This document shows positions 34,354 through 42,874 of a stretch of 64,000 nucleotides of DNA, one piece after another. The stretch comes from Mobilicoccus massiliensis (lineage in GTDB: Bacteria; Actinomycetota; Actinomycetes; Actinomycetales; Dermatophilaceae). The notes under the pieces were generated by a model, which did no database searches, was not told the DNA's origin, and saw nothing but the letters and a program-made list of their open reading frames with translations. A program made the translations under genes and the position numbers. Within the stretch, counting starts at the first letter, position 1. Each line of letters opens with the position of its first letter. The stretch is taken from assembly GCF_000826525.2 (NCBI RefSeq), contig NZ_LN651331.1, positions 154,322 to 218,321 of the forward strand, written 5' to 3'.

Positions 34354-37300
34354 ATGGCGGCAGCGACGAGCGGCATCGGCGCTCGGGGAGCCGAGGACGC
34401 GGGGCCCGCGACGCGAACGGGGGGCGCACCCTCCGTGGCGGGCGCGTCGTTCGCGCACCTGCACGTCGCCTCGAGTTTCTCGATGCGCTACGGCGCCTCA
34501 TCACCGGGTGCTCTCGTCGAGGCCGCGGCGGCCGCGGGGCAGGGCATCCTCGCGCTCACCGATCGCGACGGGCTGTACGGCGCGGTCAGATTCGTGCGAG
34601 CCGCGGACGAGGCGGGCATCGACCCCGTCCTGGGCGTCGACCTCGCCGTCGAGCACGACGGTCACCCCGGCGAGGATGCCGACGCGATCCGACGACGATC
34701 GCGCATGTCGCCTTCCGTCCCGACCCGGTCCTCGGCGCCGCGGACCCCGGTGCGTGGCGGAGAGCTCGTCGACGACCGGGCGCCGCGAGTCGTCGTCCTC
34801 GCCCGCGGGGCGGGGGCGGGGATCGGCCCGGGCATGGGCTGGGCGGCCCTGTGCCGTCTCGTCACCGCGGCCCACCTGCGACCCGACCTTCCCGGCGGCG
34901 GAGAACGCGGGCGGCCGCGGGTGACACCGCGCCTCCTCGCCGAGGCGGTCCTCACCCGGGAGGCCGGTTCCTGGGCCTCCGCCTCGTCCGCGGCGGCCGC
35001 GCCGCTCACGGGCGAGACGGCCGAGACGGCCGGCGCGCCGTCGCCGCTGCTCGTGCTCGTGGGCCCCGATTCCGACGTCGGCCGGGTGATTCTCGATCGC
35101 CCCGACCGTGCCCGCGAGCTGCTGCTGCGGTGGAAGACGCTGCTCGGTGACGCACTCGTCGTCGAGCTCACCTGCCACGACGCGCCGCCCGGGCAGATCC
35201 GCAGTGCGTCCCAGTCCCGCCGTCTGTGGCGACTCGCGAACGACGTGGGGGTGCCGTGCGTCCTCACCGGCGCGGTGCGGCACGTGACGCCCGAGGGCGC
35301 GGTCACCGTCGACGTACTCGACGCGGCGCGGCGGCTCACGATCCTCGACGAGCGCCACCTCGACCGGGTGAGCACGGCCGGGCACCTCGCGGCGGCCCCG
35401 CGCATGGCGGCGATCGCCGAGCGCATCACCGGAAGCCCCCGGGACGCGCGGATGCTGCTCGACGTCACCGTCGCCGTCGCGCGCGAATGCGTGCAGCATC
35501 CACGACGCGACATCGGGCTCGGTTCGATCCACCTGCCCGAGGCCGACGTGCTCGGGCTCGCACCGGGGGAGGACCCGCAGCAGGTGCTCGCGCACCGGTG
35601 CCGCGGAGCCCTCGCCACCCGGTACCCGCACGCGGGCGAGGCCGAGCTGCGTCGCATCACCGACCGCCTCGACGACGAGCTCGGCGTCGTCGCCTCCCTC
35701 GGCTACGCGACGTACTTCCTCACGGTCGCGCTCGTCTGCGACCTCATTCGCGACGCCGGGGTGCGGGTGGCCGCCCGCGGCTCCGGGGCGGGCAGCCTCG
35801 TCAACCACCTGCTCGGCATCAGCGGCATCGACCCGATCCGGCACGACCTGCTCATGGAGCGGTTCTGCACCCCGCTGCGGGCGCAACTGCCCGACATCGA
35901 CATCGACATCGAATCGGCCCGCCGCACCGAGATGTACGAGCGCATCCTCAATCACTTCGGCGGCGAACGGGTCACGTGCGTCTCGATGATGGAGACCTAC
36001 CGGGTGCGCCACGCCATCCGCGACGTCGGTTCGGCGCTCGGTCTTCCGGCCGTCGAGGTCGACGTCATCGCCAAGGCCTTTCCCCACATCCGTGCCCGCG
36101 ACGCCCGCTCGGCCATCGCCGAGCTGCCCGAGCTCTCCGGCATGGGGCTTACCGCGCCCCGCATGGAGGTGCTCTTCGAACTCGTCGAGCGTCTCGACGG
36201 CCTGCCGCGTCACATCGCACTGCACCCGTGCGGGGTGGTGCTCTCCGGCCTCGGGTTGCTGGACCGCACTCCGGTCGAGGCGAGTTGGCTCGGGTTTCCG
36301 ATGAGCCAGTTCGACAAGGACGACGTCGAGGCCCTCGGCCTGCTCAAGCTCGACGTGCTCGGCATCCGCATGCAGTCGGCGATGGCGTACGCCGTCGACG
36401 AGATCGCCCGCGTCGAGCGGGTCCACGTCGACCTCGACGACCGCTCCTGCGTGCCGCTCGACGACGAGGCGACGTTCGAGCTCGTGCGTTCCACCCGCAC
36501 CCTCGGCTGCTTCCAGATCGAGAGCCCCGGCCAGCGAGAGCTCGTCGGCAAGTTCGGCCCCGAGACCTTCGACGACCTCATCATCGACATCTCGCTGTTC
36601 CGGCCCGGGCCGGTGAAGTCCGACATGATCTCCCCGTTCCTGCGCGCCCGGCAGGGGTGGAGCGAGCCCGAGTACCTCCACCCGAGCCTCGAGCCGGCGC
36701 TCGCCGAGACGTGCGGGGTCGTGGTCTACCACGAGCAGGTGCTGCGCATCGTCGCAGTGACCACGGGCGTGAGTCTCGCCGAGGCCGACGAGGTACGCCG
36801 TGCCCTGGGCAGCATCGCCGGACGTGACCAGGTCGAGACGTGGTGGCGTGAGAAGGCCACCGCCCGCGGCTACTCGGCGCAGGATCGAGACCGCATTTGG
36901 GAGGTGCTCGCCGCGTTCGCGAGCTTCGGGTTCTGCAAGGCGCACGCCGCGGCGTTCGCGCTACCCACCTACCAGAGCGCCTGGCTCAAGGCCCATCACC
37001 CCGCGGCGTTCCTCGCCGGCGTCCTCACCCACGACCCCGGCATGTACCCCAAGCGCCTCATCCTCGACGACGCCCGTACACACGGCATCCCCGTGCTCGG
37101 TCTCGACGCCAACGCCTCCGGCGACACCTATCGGATCGAGCGGGTGGGAGGTGCCACCGGTACGGGCGGTCTCGACGAGGACGTGAGGAAGGAGGGGGAG
37201 AACGACGACGAAAGCGAGAACGACGAGAGCGACGACGACGAGAACGGCGACGAGAGCGACGACCCGCCCGTGTTCGGCATCCGCGTGAGCCTGGCCGACG

Positions 37301-38391
37301 TCAAGGGCATCTCGGCGGAGGAGGTCTCGCGCATCGTCGCCGGTCAGCCCTATTCGGGTCTCGAGGATCTCGCGCGGCGGGCGCGGCCGAACCAGGCGGT
37401 GCTCGAACGGCTCGTCCTCGCCGGGGCGTTCGACGACCTCTACGGCATCGACGTCGCCTCCCGCGCCGGCCTCGGCCGGCGGGGTTCGATCACGCGGCGC
37501 GACCTGCTGCTCCACGTCGCCGAACTCGACCGCTGGAACCGCGCGGCCGAACGGGGGAGTGGCCGCGCCCGGCGCGGTCGCGCGGCAGAGACCCCGTCCG
37601 CCGACGTGCGCTCGCGGGCGGCGGCCCAGTCCCGCGGGGCGGCGCCGGCCCAGGACGCCGAAGCGCGCACGGTGCAGCTCGCCCTCGACATGGGGCCGGT
37701 GCTCACTCCCGCGACCGGGCTGCCCGAGCTCGACGCCGCCGAGCGGGTGCAGGCCGAGCTCGACGTGCTCGGGCTCGACGTCAGCGCCCACGTGCTCGAG
37801 CCGTACGAACCGATGTTCGCCGACCTCGGCGTCGTGCGGGCTCGTGACCTGCGCGAGGTTCGCACCCGCAGTGACATCCTCGTGGCCGGGGTCAAGGTCG
37901 CGACCCAGACCCCGCCCGTGCGTTCGGGCCGCCGGGTCGTGTTCGCCACCCTCGACGACTCCACCGGCCCCGTCGACGCGACGTTCTTCGAAGACGTCCA
38001 GGGCGACTACGCGATGACGGTGTTCCACCACTGGCTGTTGCTCGTGCGGGGAGTGACCCGGCGTACCGGGCCACGCGGGGTGTCGCTGCGTGCCACGGCG
38101 GCCTTCGACCTCACCGAGGTGTGGGAGGCATGGTCGGCCGGCGGGGTCGAGGCGGCGCGGGCGGTCATGACCCCGCTCACCGTCGCGGGTGCAGCGGGTG
38201 CGCCGGAGGCACGGCCCCGCCCGCGGCGGGTGCTGCGACACCCCTCGGGGTTCACCCAGTCGCCGTACGCCGACATCGCCCCGGCGGGGGGCTCGGTGCG
38301 CTCCGGGCACGATCTCGCCGCCGTGGCCGGGGCCCGGCGCACCCCCTCGCGCAAGCTGTGGCACGCCAGCCCGGGCAGCGCCGGGCGATGA
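34354..38391 (+). CDS. dnaE2: Error-prone DNA polymerase III alpha subunit
   Basis: DnaE2 is the damage-inducible C-family polymerase responsible for SOS mutagenesis. The 1345-residue protein starts with a PHP domain (FAHLHVASSFSMRYGAS), has the catalytic PDIDID (residues 513-518) and ARGSGAGSLVNHLLGI of the palm, then FGFCKAHAAAFALPTYQSAWLKAHHP, and a C-terminal OB domain. It is some 200 residues longer than usual; an Asp/Glu/Asn-rich insertion (about residues 941-972) and a variable stretch after the PHP start account for part. No imuA' or imuB accompanies it here. AGGGGGAAC precedes the ATG. Confidence 0.95.
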   Translation: MAAATSGIGARGAEDAGPATRTGGAPSVAGASFAHLHVASSFSMRYGASSPGALVEAAAAAGQGILALTDRDGLYGAVRFVRAADEAGIDPVLGVDLAVEHDGHPGEDADAIRRRSRMSPSVPTRSSAPRTPVRGGELVDDRAPRVVVLARGAGAGIGPGMGWAALCRLVTAAHLRPDLPGGGERGRPRVTPRLLAEAVLTREAGSWASASSAAAAPLTGETAETAGAPSPLLVLVGPDSDVGRVILDRPDRARELLLRWKTLLGDALVVELTCHDAPPGQIRSASQSRRLWRLANDVGVPCVLTGAVRHVTPEGAVTVDVLDAARRLTILDERHLDRVSTAGHLAAAPRMAAIAERITGSPRDARMLLDVTVAVARECVQHPRRDIGLGSIHLPEADVLGLAPGEDPQQVLAHRCRGALATRYPHAGEAELRRITDRLDDELGVVASLGYATYFLTVALVCDLIRDAGVRVAARGSGAGSLVNHLLGISGIDPIRHDLLMERFCTPLRAQLPDIDIDIESARRTEMYERILNHFGGERVTCVSMMETYRVRHAIRDVGSALGLPAVEVDVIAKAFPHIRARDARSAIAELPELSGMGLTAPRMEVLFELVERLDGLPRHIALHPCGVVLSGLGLLDRTPVEASWLGFPMSQFDKDDVEALGLLKLDVLGIRMQSAMAYAVDEIARVERVHVDLDDRSCVPLDDEATFELVRSTRTLGCFQIESPGQRELVGKFGPETFDDLIIDISLFRPGPVKSDMISPFLRARQGWSEPEYLHPSLEPALAETCGVVVYHEQVLRIVAVTTGVSLAEADEVRRALGSIAGRDQVETWWREKATARGYSAQDRDRIWEVLAAFASFGFCKAHAAAFALPTYQSAWLKAHHPAAFLAGVLTHDPGMYPKRLILDDARTHGIPVLGLDANASGDTYRIERVGGATGTGGLDEDVRKEGENDDESENDESDDDENGDESDDPPVFGIRVSLADVKGISAEEVSRIVAGQPYSGLEDLARRARPNQAVLERLVLAGAFDDLYGIDVASRAGLGRRGSITRRDLLLHVAELDRWNRAAERGSGRARRGRAAETPSADVRSRAAAQSRGAAPAQDAEARTVQLALDMGPVLTPATGLPELDAAERVQAELDVLGLDVSAHVLEPYEPMFADLGVVRARDLREVRTRSDILVAGVKVATQTPPVRSGRRVVFATLDDSTGPVDATFFEDVQGDYAMTVFHHWLLLVRGVTRRTGPRGVSLRATAAFDLTEVWEAWSAGGVEAARAVMTPLTVAGAAGAPEARPRPRRVLRHPSGFTQSPYADIAPAGGSVRSGHDLAAVAGARRTPSRKLWHASPGSAGR

Positions 38392-38404
38392 GGACCCGAC
38401 GCTC

Positions 38405-38410
38405 TAGAGT
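38405..38410 (+). promoter_or_regulatory. Possible methyltransferase -10 box
   Basis: TAGAGT begins 14 bp after the dnaE2 stop and 85 nt before the methyltransferase ATG. No convincing -35 is seen. It would allow the methyltransferase and dinB to be expressed apart from SOS control. Confidence 0.3.
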
Positions 38411-38494
38411 GGGGCCACGACCCACAGCGGGGCCCACAGCAGGGACGCGACCCACGGTGGGCCTCGACCGATACCGCCGCACCGGAGGACCCGC

Positions 38495-39268
38495 ATGCCC
38501 GAGGACCAGCGCATCCGTCGGACGGGTGTCGACTCGTCGATCCGCACCGCCGCCGTGTGGCAGGTCGTCGCGGCCTCGACCGGGCGACAGCAGCAGCAGC
38601 TGGGTCGCCCGTTGCGCGTGCTCGACCTCGGTGGCGGCAGTGGCGGGTTCGCGGTTCCCCTCGCCGAGGCGGGCCACGACGTCGTCGTCGTCGACCCCAG
38701 CCCCGATGCGCTCGCCTCGCTCGACCGGCGCGCCGGCGAGGCCGGCGTCGGCGAGCGTGTGCGGGGCTTCCAGGGTGACTCGAACACTCTCGGCGAGGCC
38801 GTCGCCGAGCCCGTCGACCTCGTCTGCTGCCACGGCGTACTCGAGTACGTCGACGACCCGAGCGCGACGATCGCGGCCCTGCGCGACGCCCTCGCACCCG
38901 GTGGCGTCGTCAGCCTCCTCGTCGCCCAGCGCCTCGCGGCCGTACTCTCCCGCGCGCTCGCCGGCCAGTTCGACGCGGCCCGCACGGCGCTCGTCTCGAC
39001 CGACGGGCGCTGGGGCCCGACCGACCCGCTGCCGCGCCGGTTCGACGTCGAGGAGATCCACGAACGCCTCGTCGCGAGCGGCCTCACCCCGGTCTCGACC
39101 CAGGGCGTGCGGGTGTTCACCGACCTCGTCCCCTCGGCCTATCTCGACTCCGAGGCCGACCGAGCGAGTCTGCTCGCCCTCGAACAGGCCGTCGCCGAGC
39201 GTCAGGCCGCGGCGTTCCTCGGCCGTCTCGGTGCGGGTCTGCACGTCCTCGCGGTCCGCGCCGACTGA
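38495..39268 (+). CDS. Class I SAM-dependent methyltransferase
   Basis: The 257-residue protein has the Rossmann SAM-binding motif I VLDLGGGSGGFAVPLAEAGH (about residues 42-61), motif II VVVVDPSPDAL, FQGDSN, and DLVCCHGVLEYVDDP, where small-molecule or tRNA-type methyltransferases bind SAM. The substrate is not recognisable. Methyltransferases of this type commonly lie directly before dinB and DUF3040 in actinobacteria. GGAGG is 8-12 nt before the ATG. Confidence 0.87.
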   Translation: MPEDQRIRRTGVDSSIRTAAVWQVVAASTGRQQQQLGRPLRVLDLGGGSGGFAVPLAEAGHDVVVVDPSPDALASLDRRAGEAGVGERVRGFQGDSNTLGEAVAEPVDLVCCHGVLEYVDDPSATIAALRDALAPGGVVSLLVAQRLAAVLSRALAGQFDAARTALVSTDGRWGPTDPLPRRFDVEEIHERLVASGLTPVSTQGVRVFTDLVPSAYLDSEADRASLLALEQAVAERQAAAFLGRLGAGLHVLAVRAD

Positions 39269-39313
39269 CCACTCGCGCCGGCACCTCGCACGACCCGCCC
39301 AGGGGGTGATCCC

Positions 39314-40597
39314 ATGAGCCGTCGCCGGTTCGCCCGCCCCGAGCAGCCGGAGCACCTCGACGACACCGGGTGCACGATCCTCCACGTCGACATGGACGCC
39401 TTCTACGCCTCCGCGACCCTGCTCTCCCACCCCGACCTCGTCGGCACCCCGGTGATCATCGGGGGCGGCAACCGCGGAGTCGTCCTCTCGGCGACGTACG
39501 AGGCCCGTGAGTTCGGGGTCACCTCGGCCATGCCGATGTCGAGGGCCCGCCGACTGTGCCCTCAGGCGACCGTCCTGCCGCCCGAGCACGGGCTGTACTC
39601 CCGCATCTCGGGCGCGGTGATGGCGACGTTCCGTCAGATCACGCCCTACGTCGAGCCCCTCTCGCTCGACGAGGCGTTCCTCGACGTCTCCGGCGCGGTG
39701 CGCCGGCTCGGCTCACCCGCGACGATCGCCGCCGCGATCCGCGACACCGTCGCCGACGAGCAGGGCATCACCTGCTCGGTCGGGGTCGCGCCCACGAAGT
39801 TCGTCGCCAAGCTCGCCTCCGGCCTCGCCAAACCCGACGGGATGGTCGTCGTGCCCGTCGAGCACGTCGTCCCCTTCGTCCAACAGCTCCCGGTCGGCGC
39901 CCTGTGGGGGGTGGGGGATCGCACCGAGGAGCAGCTCGTCCGCCTCGGCCTCACCACCGTCGCCGACATCGCCCACACCCCCGTCGCGACCCTGCGCAAG
40001 GCGCTGGGGGAGCACGGTGCCGCCCTGCACGACCTCGCCTGGGGACGAGATCCTCGCAAGGTCACCCCCACTCGCACCGAGAAGAGCATCGGGGCCGACG
40101 AGACCTTCGCCGCCGACATCGACGATCCCCGCGAGATCCATCGGCGTCTGCTCGGGCTCTCCCTCAAGGTCGGCGGCCGCACCCGGGACGCCGGGATGAC
40201 CGGACGCACCGTGACGATCCGCGTGCGGTTCTCCGACTTCACGACGATCACCAGGTCACGCACCCTGCGCGAGAGCACCGACGTCGGCCGCGACATCTAC
40301 CTCGCGGCCAAGGACCTGTTCGACGCCCTCGGTCTGCAACGTGCCCGCATCCGCCTCGTCGGGGTGCGCCTCGAAGGGCTCACCGACGTCTCGGCCACCC
40401 CCGTTCAGGGGCTGCTCGACGAGCCCGAACACGGCTGGCGCGACGCCGACCTCGCGATGGACCGAGCACGGGCCAGGTTCGGCGTCGGGGCCGTCCGCCC
40501 CGCCTCGCTCGTCGGCCCGCAGACCTCCCGCGACGGGCCCTCTTCAGAGGGCCGACCGCTCGACTTACCAGGACCCCCGATGGGGCCGTACTCTTGA
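39314..40597 (+). CDS. dinB: DNA polymerase IV (Y family)
   Basis: This 427-residue translesion polymerase keeps the catalytic acids: VDMDAFYASATL and SLDEAFLD with DE. It has the thumb helix-hairpin-helix LPVGALWGVGDRTEEQLVRLGLTTVAD and the little-finger domain KSIGADETFAADI...TRSRTLRES. It is therefore a true Pol IV and not the inactive ImuB. The C-terminal tail after VRPASLVGP is Pro-rich and has no obvious QLxLF clamp motif. It may share the SOS transcript with dnaE2. Confidence 0.93.
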   Translation: MSRRRFARPEQPEHLDDTGCTILHVDMDAFYASATLLSHPDLVGTPVIIGGGNRGVVLSATYEAREFGVTSAMPMSRARRLCPQATVLPPEHGLYSRISGAVMATFRQITPYVEPLSLDEAFLDVSGAVRRLGSPATIAAAIRDTVADEQGITCSVGVAPTKFVAKLASGLAKPDGMVVVPVEHVVPFVQQLPVGALWGVGDRTEEQLVRLGLTTVADIAHTPVATLRKALGEHGAALHDLAWGRDPRKVTPTRTEKSIGADETFAADIDDPREIHRRLLGLSLKVGGRTRDAGMTGRTVTIRVRFSDFTTITRSRTLRESTDVGRDIYLAAKDLFDALGLQRARIRLVGVRLEGLTDVSATPVQGLLDEPEHGWRDADLAMDRARARFGVGAVRPASLVGPQTSRDGPSSEGRPLDLPGPPMGPYS

Positions 40598-40728
40598 TCT
40601 CATCGGTGAATTGCAGTCTGGCCGATCCACCGATGCCAGGAACTTTCCGAGGTGCGGCGGCGTTGTCCACAGTGACCTCGGCCCCTGTTCCGTTCCTCGA
40701 TGGGCCGTCCTGGATGAAGGAGGTCACG

Positions 40729-41130
40729 GTGCCACTGTCCGAGCACGAGCAGAAGCTGCTCGAGCAAATGGAGCGCGCGCTCTACGCCGAAGACCCGAAG
40801 TTCGCCTCGCAGATGAAGGGGAAGCGCCGCGGGGGCCCGCCGCGCAAGCGCCTCATCACGGGCCTGTGCATCGCGCTCGTCGGCCTCGCCCTCATCGTCG
40901 CCGGGGTCAGCCAGAAGCTCATCTGGCTCGGGGGCGCCGGGTTCGCCGTCATGGTCGCCGGGGTCGCCTGGGCCTTCGGGGCGGGCGGCCGCACCCTCAC
41001 CGACACCTCGACCGGCCGCAGCCGTCGCACCGGTCGCGGCCGTACTCCGAAGACGCGGGGAGGCTCCTCGAGCTTCATGCAGCGTATGGAGAACCGCTGG
41101 GACGAGCGCAAACGCGGCGACGCCTACTGA
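40729..41130 (+). CDS. DUF3040 membrane protein
   Basis: This 133-residue protein begins VPLSEHEQKLLEQMERALYAEDPKFASQMKG, the hallmark of DUF3040, followed by two short membrane helices (LITGLCIALVGLALIVAG; LIWLGGAGFAVMVAGVAWAFG) and a basic tail. Function is unknown. The GTG start has AAGGAGG at 5 nt. In relatives the next gene is usually mraZ of the cell-division cluster; here a terminator and unrelated genes follow. Confidence 0.9.
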   Translation: MPLSEHEQKLLEQMERALYAEDPKFASQMKGKRRGGPPRKRLITGLCIALVGLALIVAGVSQKLIWLGGAGFAVMVAGVAWAFGAGGRTLTDTSTGRSRRTGRGRTPKTRGGSSSFMQRMENRWDERKRGDAY

Positions 41131-41154
41131 CCGAGGCCGACCCGACACCTACCT

Positions 41155-41191
41155 CGGATCCCCCGTCTCCTCGAGCGAGGCGGGGGATCCG
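41155..41191 (+). terminator. Terminator after the dinB-DUF3040 genes
   Basis: An 11-bp perfect stem (41155-41165 with 41181-41191) encloses a 15-nt loop, starting 24 bp after the DUF3040 stop. Confidence 0.7.
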
Positions 41192-41685
41192 CCGTCTCGC
41201 CGGGACACACGCCCACGGCGGGCTCGATGCGGTAGAGAGGAAGACGGCCGACTGCGCGGCGCGTGTTCTGCCGCTGGTCGATGCCGAGGCCGAGACGACG
41301 GTCGTGATCGACGATGCCCTCCGCCGGACTCGGGCCTAGCCTCATCCAGTCCGACGTCGGGGCGCCCGCCTGACGGCACGGCCACCGGCGCACGCGGGTC
41401 GACTGCCGCGGAATCCCCGCGTGCCCGCCGGCGACCTTCATCAGGTAGACGGGCCCGAGCCACCTCTGCCGTTCGCGGCCGGACGCGACGAGGTCGAGGA
41501 CGCTCAGCCCCGCGGCGAGCACGTTCGCCACCGGCCTTCGGAGGGGCGAGTCCGGCAGCAGCGTCTCCAGCGCCGTGGTCGCCACCACGGCCGAGGTATA
41601 CCTCGCGGCGGTGACGCGTAGGTCGCCCTGGCCGGTCAGGGGGTTGAGGTCGATCCACTCCTCGGGCGGCGTGTGCCGACGGCGC
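41192..41685 (-). other. Gap with possible minus-strand gene remnant
   Basis: This 494-bp stretch has no convincing gene. On the minus strand, from about 41660 to 41400, the frame reads like protein (EEWIDLNPLTGQGDL, then SVLDLVASGRERQRWLGPVYLMKVAGG) but has no start codon before the first GTG at 41588, and beyond 41395 it turns into Arg/Pro-rich text. It may be a decayed gene, a frameshifted gene or a short real gene starting at GTG 41588. I recognise no family. Confidence 0.35.
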
Positions 41686-42207
41686 TCAGACCGCCGGGGA
41701 GGGCACGGCGTCGAGGCTGCCGCTGAGCACGAGGGAGGCGCCGATGGCGAAGACGATGCCGATCATCAACGCGGTCGTGAGCTCGATGCCGTAGCTGATC
41801 GCGGCGGCCTTGAGGGCGTGGATCGCCGAGGGCCAGGCGGCCTCCGCCGAGCGCAGGCGGGCGTACTCCGCGCCGAACACGCCGAGCACGAAGCCGATGG
41901 GCAGGCCGAGCGGGGGCAGGAGGAACAGGCCGACGACGCCGGCGACCGCACCGATGAGCAGGGTGCGTCCGGGAACTCCGAACGCCTGCATCCGCCGCGT
42001 GGGCACGATGTACTGCAGGGTCCAGCCGGCGGCCGCGAGGGCGAGGGCGATGACGAGCACCCCCCAGGCGATCGCGTGCTGCGCCACGAGCGCCCACACG
42101 ACGACGGCCGCCACGACGAGGAGCAGGCCGGGCAGCACGGGGACGATGATTCCCACCAGGCCCACGGCGATGGCGAGTCCGGCGATGACGGTGGCGGCGA
42201 TGAGCAC
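41686..42207 (-). CDS. DUF456 membrane protein
   Basis: This 173-residue hydrophobic protein has the DUF456 pattern: GLVGIIVPVLPGLLLVVAAVVVWAL, YIVPTRRMQAFGVPGRTLLIGAVAGVVGLFLLPPLGLPIGFVLG and AWPSAIHALKAAAISYGIEL. Five to six membrane helices are expected. The family has glycine-zipper-like features and no known role. It is a single gene with ATG at 42205-42207. Confidence 0.87.
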   Translation of the reverse strand: MLIAATVIAGLAIAVGLVGIIVPVLPGLLLVVAAVVVWALVAQHAIAWGVLVIALALAAAGWTLQYIVPTRRMQAFGVPGRTLLIGAVAGVVGLFLLPPLGLPIGFVLGVFGAEYARLRSAEAAWPSAIHALKAAAISYGIELTTALMIGIVFAIGASLVLSGSLDAVPSPAV

Positions 42208-42281
42208 GATGGCACCCTACCCGCACGGGCTCGCGTCCATGGTGCGTGCACGGACGACGAGAAGCCCCCGGCGGACATGCG

Positions 42282-42314
42282 AGCGGGCCGCCCCTCACCA
42301 GGAGGAGCGGCCCG
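42282..42314. terminator. Hairpin between DUF7455 and DUF456 genes
   Basis: GCGGGCCGCCCCTC pairs with GAGGAGCGGCCCGC with one mismatch around a 5-nt loop. It lies 28 bp beyond the stop of the minus-strand DUF7455 gene. Confidence 0.65.
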
Positions 42315-42342
42315 CCGACGGGGTCTTCGTGGTCGATACGAC

Positions 42343-42549
42343 TCAGGCCGTGGCGTCGTCGAGAAGCCGGTCGGATTCGTCGACGATCTCGGTGGCGACG
42401 TCTGCCAGCTTGGGCAGGTGGGCGCGACCGTGGTGTGCGCAGAACAGGAGTTCTCCGCCCGATTCGAGGCGGGCACGAATGTAGGCCTGAGCGCCGCAGC
42501 GGTCGCAACGGTCGGCCGTGGTCAGGCTAGGGGCCAGTGCAGCTGTCAC
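42343..42549 (-). CDS. DUF7455 family zinc-ribbon-like protein
   Basis: A 68-residue protein with the family core ADRCDRCGAQAYIRARLESGGELLFCAHHGR, where CxxC and CxxH could bind zinc. Such proteins are found near topoisomerase IV or sigma factor genes in actinobacteria, as here, divergent from parE. Function unknown. The GTG start has AAGGAAGG at about 7 nt on the minus strand. Confidence 0.88.
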   Translation of the reverse strand: MTAALAPSLTTADRCDRCGAQAYIRARLESGGELLFCAHHGRAHLPKLADVATEIVDESDRLLDDATA

Positions 42550-42643
42550 GTCAAGCCTTCCTTGTCATGGTCGGGCGCCGGTGGCGCGGGCTGTTGTCGC
42601 CTGCTTCAACAGTGAAGCATGCGGAGTTGTTCCCCACCCTTCG

Positions 42644-42747
42644 GGCCCTCGAACTGCGGCTCTGCGAGGCGTACGGTCACCACCGCGGTGAGGCCGGCGA
42701 GGATGTCGGCCTTGTCGACCTTGTCGCCACCGACCTTGAGGCGGCGC
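42644..42747 (-). repeat. Inverted copy of 104 bp of parE, upstream arm
   Basis: Bases 42644-42747 are the exact reverse complement of 43933-44036 inside parE, 104 of 104 bases by reading. It lies in the 325-bp gap between the divergent DUF7455 and parE genes. The 7-bp sequence CCCTCGA marks both ends (42646-42652 and 42748-42754). The rest of the gap holds a small hairpin (GCTTCA-N4-TGAAGC, 42603-42618) and a probable promoter. Confidence 0.97.
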
Positions 42748-42823
42748 CCCTCGATCCCCGTCGGGACACCGGCCCGTTCGCCCTCGTCGGCGAGCCTGTC
42801 GAGGGGTTGTCGGTGGCGGCGGA

Positions 42824-42829
42824 TACCCT
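42824..42829 (+). promoter_or_regulatory. Probable parE -10 box
   Basis: TACCCT lies 45 nt before the TTG start of parE, downstream of the inverted repeat arm. TTGTCG at 42807-42812 is too close (11 bp) for a standard -35. If correct, the repeat arm is not part of the mRNA. Confidence 0.4.
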
Positions 42830-42874
42830 CACCACCGGCTGCAGAACGGCCGGGAACGAGCAGGAGGAACGTCG

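Noticed and set aside
34501..36945. Minus-strand open frame of 814 codons inside dnaE2
   Set aside because: Antisense shadow; dnaE2 motifs are intact on the plus strand across the whole stretch.
39314..40597. Calling the Y-family polymerase ImuB
   Set aside because: Both catalytic motifs (DMDAFYA and SLDEAFLD) are complete; ImuB lacks them.
41149..41658. Minus-strand 169-codon frame as a gene
   Set aside because: Arg/Pro/Gly-rich shadow text; the neighbouring frame reads more like protein and is listed as a possible remnant.
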